Below are positions 23,226-34,868 of a DNA stretch of 64,000 bases, piece after piece (position 1 is the stretch's first letter; each line of letters starts with the position of its first letter). This DNA is from Micropterix aruncella (taxonomy: Eukaryota; Arthropoda; Insecta; Lepidoptera; Micropterigidae), in contig OX155972.1 in NCBI GenBank assembly GCA_944548615.1, positions 727,854 to 791,853 on the forward strand. The letters run 5' to 3'. Both the position numbers and the translations under genes were made by a program. The notes beneath the pieces are model-generated. The model was not told the origin of the DNA. It saw only the letters and a program-made list of their open reading frames with translations, and did not search any database.

Positions 23226-23625
23226 AGGTGTCCAATTGACGGCTAAAGACCGCTCTTGGACGTGTCAAAATAATTGGGTTAGGTAGTAAGAATCGTTACT
23301 ACTTTTTACTGAACATTCATAGGTAGTCAAGAATTAACTACTAGATTGTCAAACTATAAATATAAATAATCAAAATAGAATCCTAATATTTGATGTAGTT
23401 AGTAATTCGAAAAGATACGTAGTAAAATTATTCATCGTAATATTCAAATTGTCAGTAAAATGTTAAATAATCAAATTAAATCTACGTTATGCATTTTAAA
23501 CTAAAAGTACAGATATAAGACCATATAAAATAATCAAACAATATGTCTACTTTTTTAAGTAATTTAAATGTGCACAATATTTGAAAAATCATGGCCCTCA
23601 AATTCGGCCAGATTATAGAAAAGTA
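23226..23625 (-). mobile_element. LINE 3' UTR, minus strand, same family as 21010 and 22025
   Basis: The complement of the 3' UTR, from GTCCAATTGACGGCTAAAGACCGCTCTTGGACGTGTC (23228) to the last codons (GGCCCTCAAATTCGGCCAG, about 23595). The usual ATGTAATG tail is missing. With the two plus copies it forms an inverted pair about 1 kb apart. Confidence 0.8.
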
Positions 23626-23839
23626 AAGGTAAAGGTAAGATAATTTCAAATTATAGAAAAGAAAATTTAGATTTAAAATATTATTCGTTTTAAATAATAA
23701 TGATAATGATAAATTATTTATTAACAGTTCCGCTCAATCGGATTAAGCGTTTGGGCGCTATCGTGGAGGAATACATACAGACAGGCAGACAGACAGGCTT
23801 CCATCTGAAAATGACCGAAATCATCTCAGGGGGTCTCAA

Positions 23840-24470
23840 AATGGATATTTGCGTCTTCATTTCGAAAAAACGTTAGCACGTTCACAATATTTTCCCTCCT
23901 CGTTGGTTGGTGACAGGCACATATCCAGACTTCAGGTTCGGGGGAGGGGGAGGGGATATTCATTACAACAGCGCGCGCGGCACCCACCAAACTTAAATAT
24001 TCCCTTAAAATTACTAGACAACACTAGACACAAAGACAAACAGATTCAACCAAAAATGAGGACTGTATACGGACAACGACACTACGCATATCTCGGACCT
24101 AAACTCTATAATATATTTAACTCGTACACAGGACAGATTTTAAACATAACCGACAACCAGTTCAAGAGACGGGTGTCTCATTGGCTCTCGAATGATACTA
24201 GAGATGAATGCGAAAGTATGATATATTAAAATATTTTATTTCTCACCACAAATTATAGGATATACATATGTAAATTATGGATATACAGATATACGGATTA
24301 TAATATGTTATATTTTATTATTTTATGTTATATTATATATTGTATATAAATATGATACATTATTTTATATGTTATAATATATGATATTATATTATATTGT
24401 ATTTTGTTATGTTATATTATATTATTTATATTATATTATGCTAAATTATATCACGTATTGTTTTCTATGA
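23840..24470 (+). mobile_element. LINE C-terminal remnant
   Basis: A frame ending at 24229 carries TRHKDKQIQPKMRTVYGQRH, YAYLGPKLYNIFNSYTG, DNQFKRRVSHWLSNDTRDEC, a LINE RT C-terminus (the TVYGQRHxxYxGPKLYN block). The start of the frame (23849-23990) is unrelated. The UTR is an ATATTATATTA-rich run. Confidence 0.65.
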
Positions 24471-24494
24471 GACGGAAGAAGGTCAGCAGGCAAG

Positions 24495-24950
24495 GCGTAC
24501 AGGTATTCAGTATTCAGTATTCAATTTATTCATTCAGAATATACAATAAAAGCATGAATTATGAATTAAAGCTAATAATCGCATATTAGAATTCGTCAGT
24601 TTAAATGTAGATATAAGACGATTAAAGCATAAATATTAATTCGACAATAGCGACAGGCTCAGCAAATACCACAGAACTTTGTATCCATCACCCCAACACA
24701 GGCGTACCTATACCTAGTGGGGTGATGTAATAATGACAAGTAATGCCCTATCGCGATTTTTATAATACGTATTTTTTAAAAATGTGTTAAAAAATGAACG
24801 CAGTCTATTTTATGTGACTATAAAAATAGAACATAGTATAAATAAATAAAAATAAAATAAAAATAAAAAAACATTCCGTTTGGGGAGAAGGGGGGGGGGG
24901 TAATTACAACTACCCCCCCTACCCCTGGATATGTGCCTAGTTAATGGGCC
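24495..24950 (-). mobile_element. probable LINE 3' end, minus strand
   Basis: The plus strand shows CAGGTATTCAGTATTCAGTATTCAATTTATTCATTCAGAATATACAATAAAAGC. Read on the other strand this is an AATAAA-containing end followed by a CTGAATA repeat tail. No coding motif remains. A comparable tail is at 58195-58245. The stretch also contains a G run at 24888-24900 and a small hairpin around 24682-24725. Confidence 0.4.
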
Positions 24951-25102
24951 GGGAAGGTAAAAAACAACTCCGAATAGGTAGTGAAAAACGCCCTCAAAGC
25001 ATCAATTGATTCCTATCCACGAGAGTTTTGTAGCAGAGGAATTAACGAACTTCCATTTACTCGTATATGGCAAATCTGCATAGTATAAGTAATACAGGCC
25101 AA

Positions 25103-25321
25103 TCCTACTAATATTATAAACGCGAAAGTTTGTATGTATGTATGGATGTTTGTTACTCTTTCACGCAAAAACTACTGAATGGATTTTGATGAAACTTTAC
25201 AATAATATAGCTTACACATCAGAATAACACATAGGCTATAATTTATAAAGATATATGCTTTTCTATCATCATTATCACAATTTTCTATCACCACGCGGGT
25301 GAGACCGCTGGGCGCAGCTAG
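25103..25321 (+). mobile_element. short non-autonomous Helitron, copy 1
   Basis: Starts TCCTACTAATATTATAAACG and ends CCGCTGGGCGCAGCTAG, inserted between A (25102) and T (25322), the Helitron AT target without duplication. The 3' end has the short GC hairpin and the CTAG terminus. Further copies are at 32151-32377 (minus) and 35779-35997. Confidence 0.85.
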
Positions 25322-25399
25322 TAATATATATTTTTAATACAAATTATTAAATTTTGTATTGAAAATAATATAATAATTGTGCAAGCAGGTAACCTTAGG

Positions 25400-25790
25400 G
25401 GCCAATTGCTGCGAGATGGACCGCACATTTACAGTGCCAATTATTATACAATTAAAGGAATTCTCTCATTGTTTGAGCGCCCCCCTCCACGGTCCCCCAC
25501 CACCGGGTGGGCTGTGGTGGGGGTGGATAAATACCCTCGGATTAGCGGCATTAGCGACACTTGTAAATGCGGACTCTCACCATGCAGACGTACCACGGGC
25601 AATTTCAACCAATTTGCCGAGTGCTCGGCGCTGATTCGTGGCATTGTTGTTCGTTAATTGTTCGCGTTTTGAGTTAATTTCTGCCGGCGAGGAGTTGGCG
25701 ACTCTCTCGCTTCTCCCTCCCACTCTCTCTGTATAGTTGCTCGTTCAAGATTGTTATATAGCAGACTCTTATCGCATTGAGCCGGAATAA
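25400..25790. other. GC-richer, apparently single-copy intronic block; candidate regulatory DNA
   Basis: Contrasts with its AT-rich and repeat-filled surroundings. It contains a strong hairpin (CACCACCGGGTGGGCTGTGGTG, near 25497), several TAATT/TTAAT homeodomain-type cores (25650-25680), pyrimidine tracts, and no relatives elsewhere in the window. Frames through it show no coding motif. A role as an intronic enhancer of hbn is a guess. Confidence 0.3.
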
Positions 25791-25794
25791 CGTG

Positions 25795-26212
25795 TTAGAG
25801 ATCAACAACGTTCGGTAAGTCATGCATTATCCAAGTCGGAGAGGCTAGCCTATATCGCCGGCCCAGCGGTTTACAACAAACTCAGCGAGCACATTAGGCA
25901 GGCGCAATCTTTTGACGTGTTTAAGAGACGCCTTAAGAGGTACCTTACAGATAAGGCGTTTTACTCACTGGAGGAATATTACTTGAGTGAAGTCTAAAAT
26001 GCTTTGGTGGCTAAAGTATTTAATGATCTCTGCATTTTGTCTTGTATTTCTCCTTTTTACATTTTTCTTGTGTTTTTTCTTCGTTTTGTTTTGTTTATTT
26101 TATCTTTTCTTTACGATAAAAAAATGTTTGTTTGCTAATATGTATGAGTGTTCTGAATCTGTATCTGACTTGTATACCAATATACTGATAAAATGAATAT
26201 GAATATGAATCT
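25795..26212 (+). mobile_element. LINE 3' end
   Basis: Coding remnant LSKSERLAYIAGPAVYNKLS, EHIRQAQSFDVFKRRLKRYL, TDKAFYSLEEYYLSEV to the stop at about 25995. A T-rich UTR follows, with a GAATATGAATATGAAT tail (26192-26208). The RT core is absent. Confidence 0.75.
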
Positions 26213-26274
26213 ATACTCAACAATAAAAGGTATTATTACGGTGAATACCTTGACGCAATAACACCCAAATTTAT

Positions 26275-28395
26275 AGTCGACTACTGGTTCATTAGTGGTT
26301 GCCGAGTACAACTGGCGAACCCGTAGCCAGGGTTCACTGGTCGTTGCACCTCCCGTGAAGTGAGCGTAGAAGACATTAAGGACGACACAAATATACCGTC
26401 AAGCACAAAACCACGAACCCGCCACAGACCAACGCCTTACGGCGAGACACTAAGAAGGTAACTCAGGGGGGCCTCATCGACCCCTGGCTACCAGTTTTGG
26501 TAGGATATCTCCGTCTGGAATTAACCTCCAGGATACCACCCTCCTCCCGCCGGGAGTTAATGGGTCCTTGCTGAGTTGGCCACGAAGACCCATTCTGTTC
26601 AGGGTTGGTAACACTCACGGGTCAACACCTATCCGACGACCTCCACGCATGAAGTGCGAGCCTGGTTAGGACTCGCCTTATGGTTAATTTCCCCTAGGAA
26701 TCAACCTTCTGGCGCTCCTGGACGGTCTGCGCACCGTGCGGCGTAAGCCAATCGATTGCGCACTCTGACTAACATATTGAGATGTCAACCACAACGGGCG
26801 AACCCCGTTTAACGATTCATCGTTCTATCGACCGTGCAGTGAGCGTAGAAGACTTTGGACATTACAAATCCGACGTCTAGCTACGCCACAACCCGCAAGA
26901 AGCCGACGCCTTTACCGCGAGATAGCCAGTATGTTACCTGGCGGGCCGACACTCGCGCCCTTGCTTCCAAATATGACCAGATTTCTCCGGTCTCTCGATT
27001 GGTTCCGAGTTCGAGGTCGCTTGCGCGGTCCTCTCCTTTACGAAGCGGTGAAACGGTGTGTACCAAATCTATCGCGGACCAAGGCGTCCTTTGCCCGACT
27101 CTGAACCGGGATCGGATGGCCAATGGTCATTTCAAGAGCAGTCGCCGTAAGGTAGGCAACCACCCCCGCTCTATAGGAAACAATACAGTTCCCAGACTCC
27201 CCCGACTGTTAGTCGGAGAGCATAATCGATTGGCTTGCGCCGCTCGGTGCGCAGACCGTCCAGGAGCGCCAGAGGTTTGATTCCCAGGGGAGACTGGTTG
27301 ACCCAGTGTCCTACCCAGGTTCGCACCCCATGCGTGGAGGCCATCGGATGGGTGTTGACCCGTGAGTGTGACCGACCCTGAACACATGGGTCATCATGGC
27401 CAACTCATCATGGGCCCGTTAGCGCTCTGACTAACAGTCGGGGGAGTCTGAAAGCAGTAGGTACTGTTTCCTATAGAGCGGGGGTGGTTGCGGACTTTAC
27501 GGCGACTGCTCTTGAAACGACCATCGGCTACCCGATCCTGGGCAGCCGGGCAAAGGATCCTGGGATCCTGAACAGCCGGGCAAAGGATGCCGTGGTCCGC
27601 GATAGATTCGGTATACACGGTTTCACCGCTTCGTAAGGGAGAGGACCGCGCAAGCGACCTCGAACTCGTAACCAATCGAGAGACTGGAGTAATCTGGTCG
27701 AAATTGGTAAAGTAAGGGCGTGAGTGTAAGCCCGCTGGGTAACACTCCTGGCTATCTCGCAGTTAAGGCGTTGGCCTCTTACGGGTTTGTGGCGGAACTA
27801 GACGGTGGACTGTTTTTGTCCTAAGTCTTCTGCGCCCATTCTAGGGAGAGGGAACGACTAATCGTTAAAACTTCCTGAGGTAACGGGCTCGCCCGCTGTA
27901 GCCGACTACTTTAGTTGGTTACGGGACCGAAGTTGCTTACGCGGCCTCTACCTTCTGTAGGTACAGCGGTGATTCAGCTTGAATCTATCGCGGACCAATG
28001 GCATCTTTTGTCCTACTCTTAATTCAAGATCAGATAACCATGTGGTAATTTCAAGAGTGGTTGACGGCAGGTCAACAGCCACCCCCGCTGCTTAGGAGAC
28101 AGAATATTTCCATAGTCCCTAGACTCCTTCAGCAATTAGTCAGAGTGCACAACTGCACAACCGATTGCGCCGAACGGTGCGCAAACCGCCCAGTAGCGCT
28201 GGGAGGCAGTACCCGGGAGAAAGCGATTCACCAGTTGTAAAGCCCGAGATGCAAAAGTCTTACTCAGGGTAGCCTTCCACACGAGGAGGCTGCTGAATAA
28301 AAGTTGAATCGTGAATTGAACCGATCCGTGTACCCAAGCTGCGTTTTGTGGCCCAAGCTGCACGAAAACGTTCGCTGCCCGAGTATCGGTTCAGT
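26275..28395. repeat. nested GCR cluster (copy d): subfamily C split by A/B elements
   Basis: Outer element, subfamily C plus strand: 26275-26558 (GCCGAGTACAACTGGCGAACCCG... to ACCACCCTCCTCCCG) and 27919-28395 (TTGGTTACGGGACCG... to GCCCAAGCTGCACGAAAACG). The intact relative at 61432-62130 reads straight through the break (GTCCTCCCGACTGGTTACGGG). Inner part 1, 26563-27425: an inverted 3' segment, then a full plus element of subfamily B, giving ends inverted over about 230 bp. Inner part 2, 27426-27918: a minus-strand subfamily A element, with a local duplication GCCGGGCAAAGGAT(C/G)C near 27545-27590. No protein-coding content. Confidence 0.7.
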
Positions 28396-28400
28396 ACTTA

Positions 28401-28821
28401 AGTAATGCTCAGCCAAGTATTAGCTGGGTACAGTATGATACTTAAGTGTTTAATTTGTTCGGTAGACGGGAAATGTCAGCCAACTCCGCTAAGTATGCCT
28501 TAATTATTGGGGGAAAATATTCGAATCGAGTGGCAACACTGTCAATCGTATTGGCTATTAAATGTGAAATATTTTTGATTCATAAACCTTTTGGAAGTAA
28601 ATTACCAAACTTTTATTTCTTATGAAGAATGTCGTTTGGAATTGGTCGTTTATGCTTATCGATTTTTAAATGTATATTTTGTCAAAATATTCTTACGTTT
28701 CGCAATTTTCATTACCATTATACCGTGTCAAAAAAATAAGTCATTGTAGTCGCCGTGTGGCCGCCATGTTGGTTGTTTTGATTGTTTAATACTCCCGTGG
28801 TTTTCGTGATTCCCGTAATTA
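28401..28821. other. no recognised feature
   Basis: Between the GCR cluster and a LINE; AT-rich, without motifs seen elsewhere. Confidence 0.4.
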
Positions 28822-29755
<934 letters not shown>

Positions 29756-29759
29756 AAAT

Positions 29760-31095
29760 GAAAAAATGCCAAAATAGAAGTTTACAATGCAATAGTTAAA
29801 AAAACACAAAACAATAGGTTTAAAATAAAGTGAACTTGTATCGAAATTCACAAGAAATTAGAAACACAACAACGTACAATGAGCAAATAGGACGTCTGAC
29901 TTTTCGAAGTAACACTCCAGTAGAAGGTGGTCCAATACTTAACATCAATTTTTCAATTTTCAACACCTCTACTTAAGTATCACTCGCCATCTTGGACTTG
30001 ACACGATATAACTGATACTGGTACGTATCAGCCAGTACGAAGTATTGATCGATACTCGACTATAAATTCAGGTGTAAGGACGTCATTGTCGATAAACTAC
30101 GACACATTCTTGTCAAGCATCGTTTTCTGCCTTCAACACTAGGATTGGTTATTCGCATTGAAGTTACAGATAAGAACGACTAGGTGTTCGGGAACTCACA
30201 TGTCTAGCAGGAAATCTCCGCAAATTGTAAAAGACAATGTGCGATAGTTTGCATCCTTGCAGCACCCCTTTTAGTTCGTCTCAATTTAAACGCGTCTGAG
30301 TTAACAAGTGCACATTCGTGCCTCACATGCAATCAGCTGAATTCATCGTGTCCTTGTAATCTCGCTGGCAAACCAGTGGAGTGGTGCTTCATTTTAAATC
30401 CTCCTCCAGACTTAACAGTCACGAGACAATGTGGCGGTAATGAGTGGCAAAGCGTCACGGAAACGAGAGCATTGAGAAATGCTCATACCGAGAGAAGGGG
30501 GAAGGGAGGGGGGGGGGGGATGAAAGAGATTACACTTTAAAAAGAGATGCTAGATGAATTGAAATGTCTATTGTTGTAACGTTTCAGAATATGAAGCCTA
30601 ACGAAGATATTCAAACCAAACTTGTTGTATATACTGTTTTTAGAAAAAAAAAATACGTCAATAGAATACTGCCTAAATGTATAAAAATAGACAACATGTA
30701 ATTGTTAAAACTGTAATGTAATATAAAAAAGTATGCTAACAAGAACAATAAATAAAACGTTTTTATTTTTTTTATTACCTATTTTTTATATGCTTTTAAG
30801 GGTTATTTTAACCCTTTATAGCTTCATGTGACATTACTGTAACAAACTACTAATCCCCCTAAAATCCCCTAAATAAGGCACTTAATTCATTTAGTTCATT
30901 TGAATCCGTCTAGCACTACTGTACCCTTACCACTTAGTATCGAGTAAAAATCATAGATAGCTGAACTAAGCGACTTGCGAGTTTAAATGTTGCGCGTTGA
31001 TGAAAGTGATAAATTAGAACTAAGGCAGGTGTTGAATGACTGATAAAAAAATATAAAAAGTGTATACAATTGTGTGGTTTTTGTGGAAACCTGTA
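29760..31095. other. mostly apparently single-copy intronic DNA
   Basis: I see no mobile element ends. The 30060-30480 part is less AT-rich than its surroundings and could be conserved non-coding sequence; a G-rich run lies at 30495-30520. An AATAAATAAAACG stretch near 30748 could be the end of an unrecognised retroelement. Confidence 0.35.
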
Positions 31096-31166
31096 GGTAA
31101 GAATATAATTTTATCCATTCAAAATTTCGAAGCAAAAGATGGCAAGTTATGATGTTCTAACATTTA

Positions 31167-31500
31167 CAGGAACTGACTATAGCAAATTCTTGGTTATTAT
31201 ACCGAAGAGTAAGGAAGGCAAAATATCTCAACGGCAAACAAATGTCTTCAGCAGAATTTAGACTCGAGATAGGCGAGACCTTATGCGAGCTTGGCCTGAA
31301 GCCTAACATCAAGAGTCGAAGGTCTTTAGAAGACGAAATTCAAGCCAAAAAACATAAGGGCCCTGCGCAACGTGTTCTTCCATTGGCAGTAAGGCAGGAC
31401 CAGGTCGGTCATTGGCCGATTTGGGTTGAAAAAGGATACGTTGCAAGATTCCCAAGTGCACTGGCGTTTCACAAACAATTTGCGAAAAATGCAGTTTAGC
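31167..31500 (+). pseudogene. piggyBac-like transposase C-terminal remnant
   Basis: From about 31171 the frame reads ELTIANSWLLYRRVRKAKYL, then MSSAEFRLEIGETLCELGLK and VRQDQVGHWPIWVEK. The ANSWLLYRR and DQxxHWPIW motifs are typical of the end of piggyBac (PGBD) transposases. After WVEK the open frame loses the family, but the next frame gives RCKIPKCTGVSQTICEKCSL followed by ALCYNK, the C-terminal cysteine-rich zinc domain, so a one-base slip in the A run at about 31429-31433 broke the gene. The catalytic DDD region is absent. TTCTAACATTTACAG just upstream resembles a branch point and splice acceptor, and CTGTAG|GTAAG (31090-31100) a donor. Confidence 0.8.
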
Positions 31501-31501
31501 A

Positions 31502-31905
31502 TTATGCTATAATAAATAAAACAATTGTTCCAAATTTTTCCATACAACATAAATGTTTTTTTATAAGTTCAACTCAATGTTACAGTAATGACACATTTTC
31601 TTATGTCAAATAAATGATTAATTTCTGAGAAATACGTGTTTTTTTATTTGCCTAAACCTATCTCATTATCTACATTATTTTTTGTTTGAAGATCTTGGGC
31701 TACAAAGGGTTAAAATCTACTCAGGGGGGGGAAGGGGGGACACAAAAGAAAACTTATTTCTAGTACGGAATTATGCGGCACGCTGTACAGATGACAGCTT
31801 GCATTCGCGCCAACTGCTTTTTAATGTTGCCACATCATTGATACCGTAAAGTATAAAATATAGATACATTTAACATATACAATATATTTTAACAATTGTG
31901 TTTGT
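31502..31905. other. no recognised feature
   Basis: AT-rich; a G-rich run GGGGGGGGAAGGGGGG lies near 31723-31740. Possible AATAAA signals at 31512 and 31608 may belong to the piggyBac remnant. Confidence 0.4.
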
Positions 31906-31909
31906 AATT

Positions 31910-32137
31910 ATTTAAAAACATTTTTTTCGCGCTGAAAAGCACGTTTTTTGAGAATAAATTTTTTATAACCGTATTCGTCGAAACAAAATTCAATTTGCGG
32001 AAGATCCGTTACGAGCCCGTTGACGTGTATTATTTCTAAAAACATCCAGTGCTTATATCTGACCGTTCATTCTATGAGACAGTCAACGGGCCTTGTCCAA
32101 GGCCGCTGGCAATTGCTCTTTAGCGGGGCTTCACTTG
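31910..32137 (-). repeat. dispersed repeat D, copy 1
   Basis: On the minus strand it reads AAGCCCCGCTAAAGAGCAATTGCCAGCG..., AAGCACTGGATGTTTTTAGA, CGCAAATTGAATTTTGTTTC, AAAAAACGTGCTTTTCAGCGCG. The same blocks in the same order and spacing occur at 41957-42183 on the plus strand. I see no terminal inverted repeats, tail or pol III boxes. Family unknown. Confidence 0.65.
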
Positions 32138-32150
32138 TAAATATTATATA

Positions 32151-32377
32151 CTAGCAGCGCCCCGCGGTTTCACCCGCGTGGTGATAGAAAATTGTGATAA
32201 TGGTGATAGAAAACTATATATCTTTATAAATTATAGCCTATGTGTTATTTTGATGTGTAAGCTATATTATTGTAAAGTTTCTTCAAAATCCATTCAGTAG
32301 TTTTTGCTTGAAAGAGTAACAAACATCCATACATATCTACATTCTTACAAACTTTCGCGTTTATAATAGTAGTAGGA
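32151..32377 (-). mobile_element. short non-autonomous Helitron, copy 2
   Basis: Minus-strand copy running from TCCTACTACTATTATAAACG (ending 32377) to GGGGCGCTGCTAG (starting 32151), between an A and a T. Same family as 25103-25321 and 35779-35997. Confidence 0.85.
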
Positions 32378-32434
32378 TTGGTTAGAGCAATTAGAAGTTA
32401 TGCTGGAATAAAAAATGGACAATATACATTTGTG

Positions 32435-32884
32435 GTTGTCGACTACAACGGGCTAACCCGTCACCCCAGGAAGTTTTAACGATAATGATCCTTTTATCTT
32501 CCGTGAGGTGAGCGTAGAAGACTTTGTGGACGATACACGCCTACCGACCAGCAAAAACTACGAACCCGCCAGATTCCATCGATATATGAGCCCTAGATAT
32601 GCCCTCAGCTACAAATAAGTTGGCTCCATACCCTGTGCTCGTAAAACACGTGACAGAGAGAGGAATATCACGCCAATATTCTTCGCGGGAACCCTCACAC
32701 CGGCAACGGTCTGCTGAAACACGATACTCACGAAATCGACTGCAACCAAACTACTGCTGGCCGGCTTTCAGTAGTGGTTTTGAAGTGGTAATTTTCGAGC
32801 GCGAAAGCCCATCTAGGGCTCATATATGTAGATACCAAAGCCTTACTGCGAGGCACTAGAAAGGTAACCCAGTGGGGCCTAACG
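32435..32884 (+). repeat. GCR subfamily C 5' part, interrupted by a 246-bp MITE
   Basis: GCR sequence GGTTGTCGACTACAACGGGC... to GAACCCGCCAGA (32574), resuming at about 32835 with ACCAAAGCCTTACTGCGAGGCACTAG...CCCAGTGGGGCC, as in the intact subfamily C copy at 61432. It then abuts another GCR at 32885. Confidence 0.65.
32582..32827. mobile_element. MITE-like insert with 17-bp terminal inverted repeats
   Basis: ATATATGAGCCCTAGAT (32582-32598) is repeated as its exact complement at 32811-32827. The interior is unrelated to GCR. The target duplication is not clear, so the superfamily is undetermined. A frame of 86 codons inside shows no motif. Confidence 0.6.
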
Positions 32885-33690
32885 CCAACTAGGGTTGTCG
32901 ACTACAGCGGGCGAGCCCGTCACCTCAGGAAGTTTTAACGATTAGTCGTTCTATCTCCCTGGAGTGAGCGCAGAAGACTTGAGGACAAAACAGTCCACTA
33001 TCTAGCTACGCCACAAGCCCGTAAGAGGCCAGCGCCTTAACCGCGAGACAGCCAGGAGTGTTACCCGGCGGGCCTACACTCACACCCTTACTTCCACTTT
33101 GTGACCAGATTACTCCGGTCTCTCGAATGGTTATGAGTTCTCGAATGGTTTCGAGTCTCTCGAATGGTTACTCCAGTCTCTCGATTGGTTACGAGTTCTA
33201 GGTCGCTTGCGCGGTCCTCTCCCTTACGAAGCGGTAAAACGGTGTTTACCGAATCGTTTCAAGAGCAGTCGCCGTAAGGTCCGCAACCACCCCCGCTCTA
33301 TAGGAAACAGTACTGCTTTCAGACTCCCCCGACTGTTAGTCAGAGTGCGCAATCGATTGGCTCACGCTGCACGGTGCGCAGACCGTCCAGGAGCGCCAGA
33401 AGGTTGATTCCCAAGGGAAATTAACCATAAGGTCAGAGTCCTACCTAGGCTAGCACTTCATGCGTGGAGGCCGTCGGATAGGTGTTGACCCGTGAGTGTG
33501 ACCAACCCTGAACAGAATGGGTCTTCGTGGCTAACTCTGCAAGGGCCCATTTTAATCCAAGGGGTCTAACCCCAGTGGGGTTTTGTCCAAGTCTTCTACG
33601 TTTACTTCACGGGAGAGAGAACGACTAATCGTTAGAATTTCCTGCGGTGACGGGTTCACCCGTTGTAGTGGACAACTGCAGTTGGCATAT
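32885..33690 (+). repeat. GCR fold-back copy e (subfamily A) next to hbn exon
   Basis: A plus-strand GCR starts near GCCAACTAGGGTTGTCGACT and reaches AAGGGCCCATTTTAATCC (33555). It is followed by an inverted copy of its own 5' end (GTTTTGTCCAAGTCTTCTACG...CCCGTTGTAGTGGACAACTGCAGTTGGC, to 33688), so the ends are inverted repeats of about 115 bp beginning GCCAACT. Around 33125-33185 the segment TCTCGAATGG(T)T is locally reduplicated. The element stops about 70 bp before the hbn acceptor at 33760. Confidence 0.7.
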
Positions 33691-33760
33691 TGTAACTTGA
33701 CACTATACCTGTGAATTATAGTATTTCTTTTATATCTATTTTTTCTCCTTTTATTTTTAG

Positions 33761-33848
33761 GTGTGGTTCCAAAATCGCCGCGCAAAATGGAGGAAGAGGG
33801 AGAAGGCACTCGGGAGGGACACGTCTGCATTCATTCATCCTGATCAAG
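33761..33848 (+). CDS. hbn: homeobrain-like gene, exon with homeodomain helix 3
   Basis: Acceptor TTTTCTCCTTTTATTTTTAG (ends 33760), then VWFQNRRAKWRKREKALGRD and TSAFIHPDQ, and donor AAG|GTAGAT at 33849. This is the DNA-recognition helix with W48, F49, N51 and R53 all present and Gln at position 50, which predicts paired-like TAATTA-type binding. It continues the frame of exon 7269-7392 at phase 0. The single base left over pairs with GT of the last exon to make Gly. The polypyrimidine tract has survived the repeat insertions just upstream. Confidence 0.95.
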
Positions 33849-33952
33849 GTAGATATTGTTGATATTTAGTCAAACTAGCTAAACCCGGCCACGCTTTGCT
33901 GTAGCTCAGTTTGATTTAAAATGAATGGGAAACGCATCGATGACTTTTGCCA

Positions 33953-34118
33953 TCTATAGTAATATTATAAAGAAGTAATTTTTGTAAGTTTGTATGTTTG
34001 TATGTAGAGGATAATCTCTGACACTGCTCATCCGATTTGACACTAATAGAAAGCTCCTATATCGACGAGTTATATAGGTTGTGTTTTATTGCGATTAATA
34101 TTGGTTTTAAATACGAAA
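33953..34118 (+). mobile_element. older Helitron fragment, left part (continues at 35168-35264)
   Basis: Starts ATCTATAGTAATATTATAAAGAAGTAA and matches the Helitron fragment at 42194-42540. The match stops at TTGGTTTTAAATACGAAA (34118) and resumes at 35168 with ACGAAATCACAATGTATGTTAATCAAGTCGGAG, as in TACGAAATCATAATATTTGTAAATCAAG at 42340-42370. Two later insertions separate the halves. Confidence 0.65.
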
Positions 34119-34861
34119 TCTATACTAATACTATAAAGAGGTAAAGTTTGTGAGGTTGTAAGAAGTGATATCTGGATCTACTGAACCGATTTAGAAAATA
34201 CTCCTACCAATAGAAAGCCAGGTTATTTGTGACTGTCATAGGCTATATATTAACCCGATAAATTAAAAGATTTTTTCGTGGTAGTCGGATTTGCAAAGTA
34301 AGTCGGGGAATAAACGGTCGAACGAAAATGTTTCTAACTAACGCTGCCTTAACGATGAGGGATATATGATTAAGTTCTAGAGAAAAGTTGTAAGGCTTGA
34401 AAATGCCTACAAAAAGCCAGCGACAGCATATTATTATGTCTAACTTTAAGTCCCAAAAAAAAGTATTTTGTATTAAAACAAAAATTTCAATCGTTAGGTC
34501 ATGTTTATTGGTCATATTATCAACAATTATGAATTCTTATCAAAATAAGTAAATTTATCGTCTCAAGCGTTTAAAACAAAATACTTTTCCCTTTTACTGC
34601 ATATAATTTCCCTTTTACTGCTTAATTAGTTAAAGAGATAATACGCTCACAAATAAAACCCTCACAAGAAGACACTCGCAAATAACGGTATTATAGTCAA
34701 ATTGGCATGCAAATACATGCATACATATGCAGTAAAAATATAACCCTTCTTTTGACAGTCAAGAAATGAATCGTAGCACTCAGTACTAACCGAACCACAC
34801 TCATAATTTCATCACAGGTAAAAAGTTTTACCGCCCAACGAAGTGGGCACGGGTCCGCTAG
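34119..34861 (+). mobile_element. Helitron, longer non-autonomous form, full length
   Basis: Starts TCTATACTAATACTATAAAG after an A and ends with the hairpin GCCCAACGAAGTGGGC, then ACGGGTCCGCTAG, before a T (34862). It is 743 bp with no Rep/helicase. Its degraded sister is at 17310-18106. It lies inside the left target duplication of a Penelope-like repeat. Confidence 0.8.
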
Positions 34862-34868
34862 TCACAAT

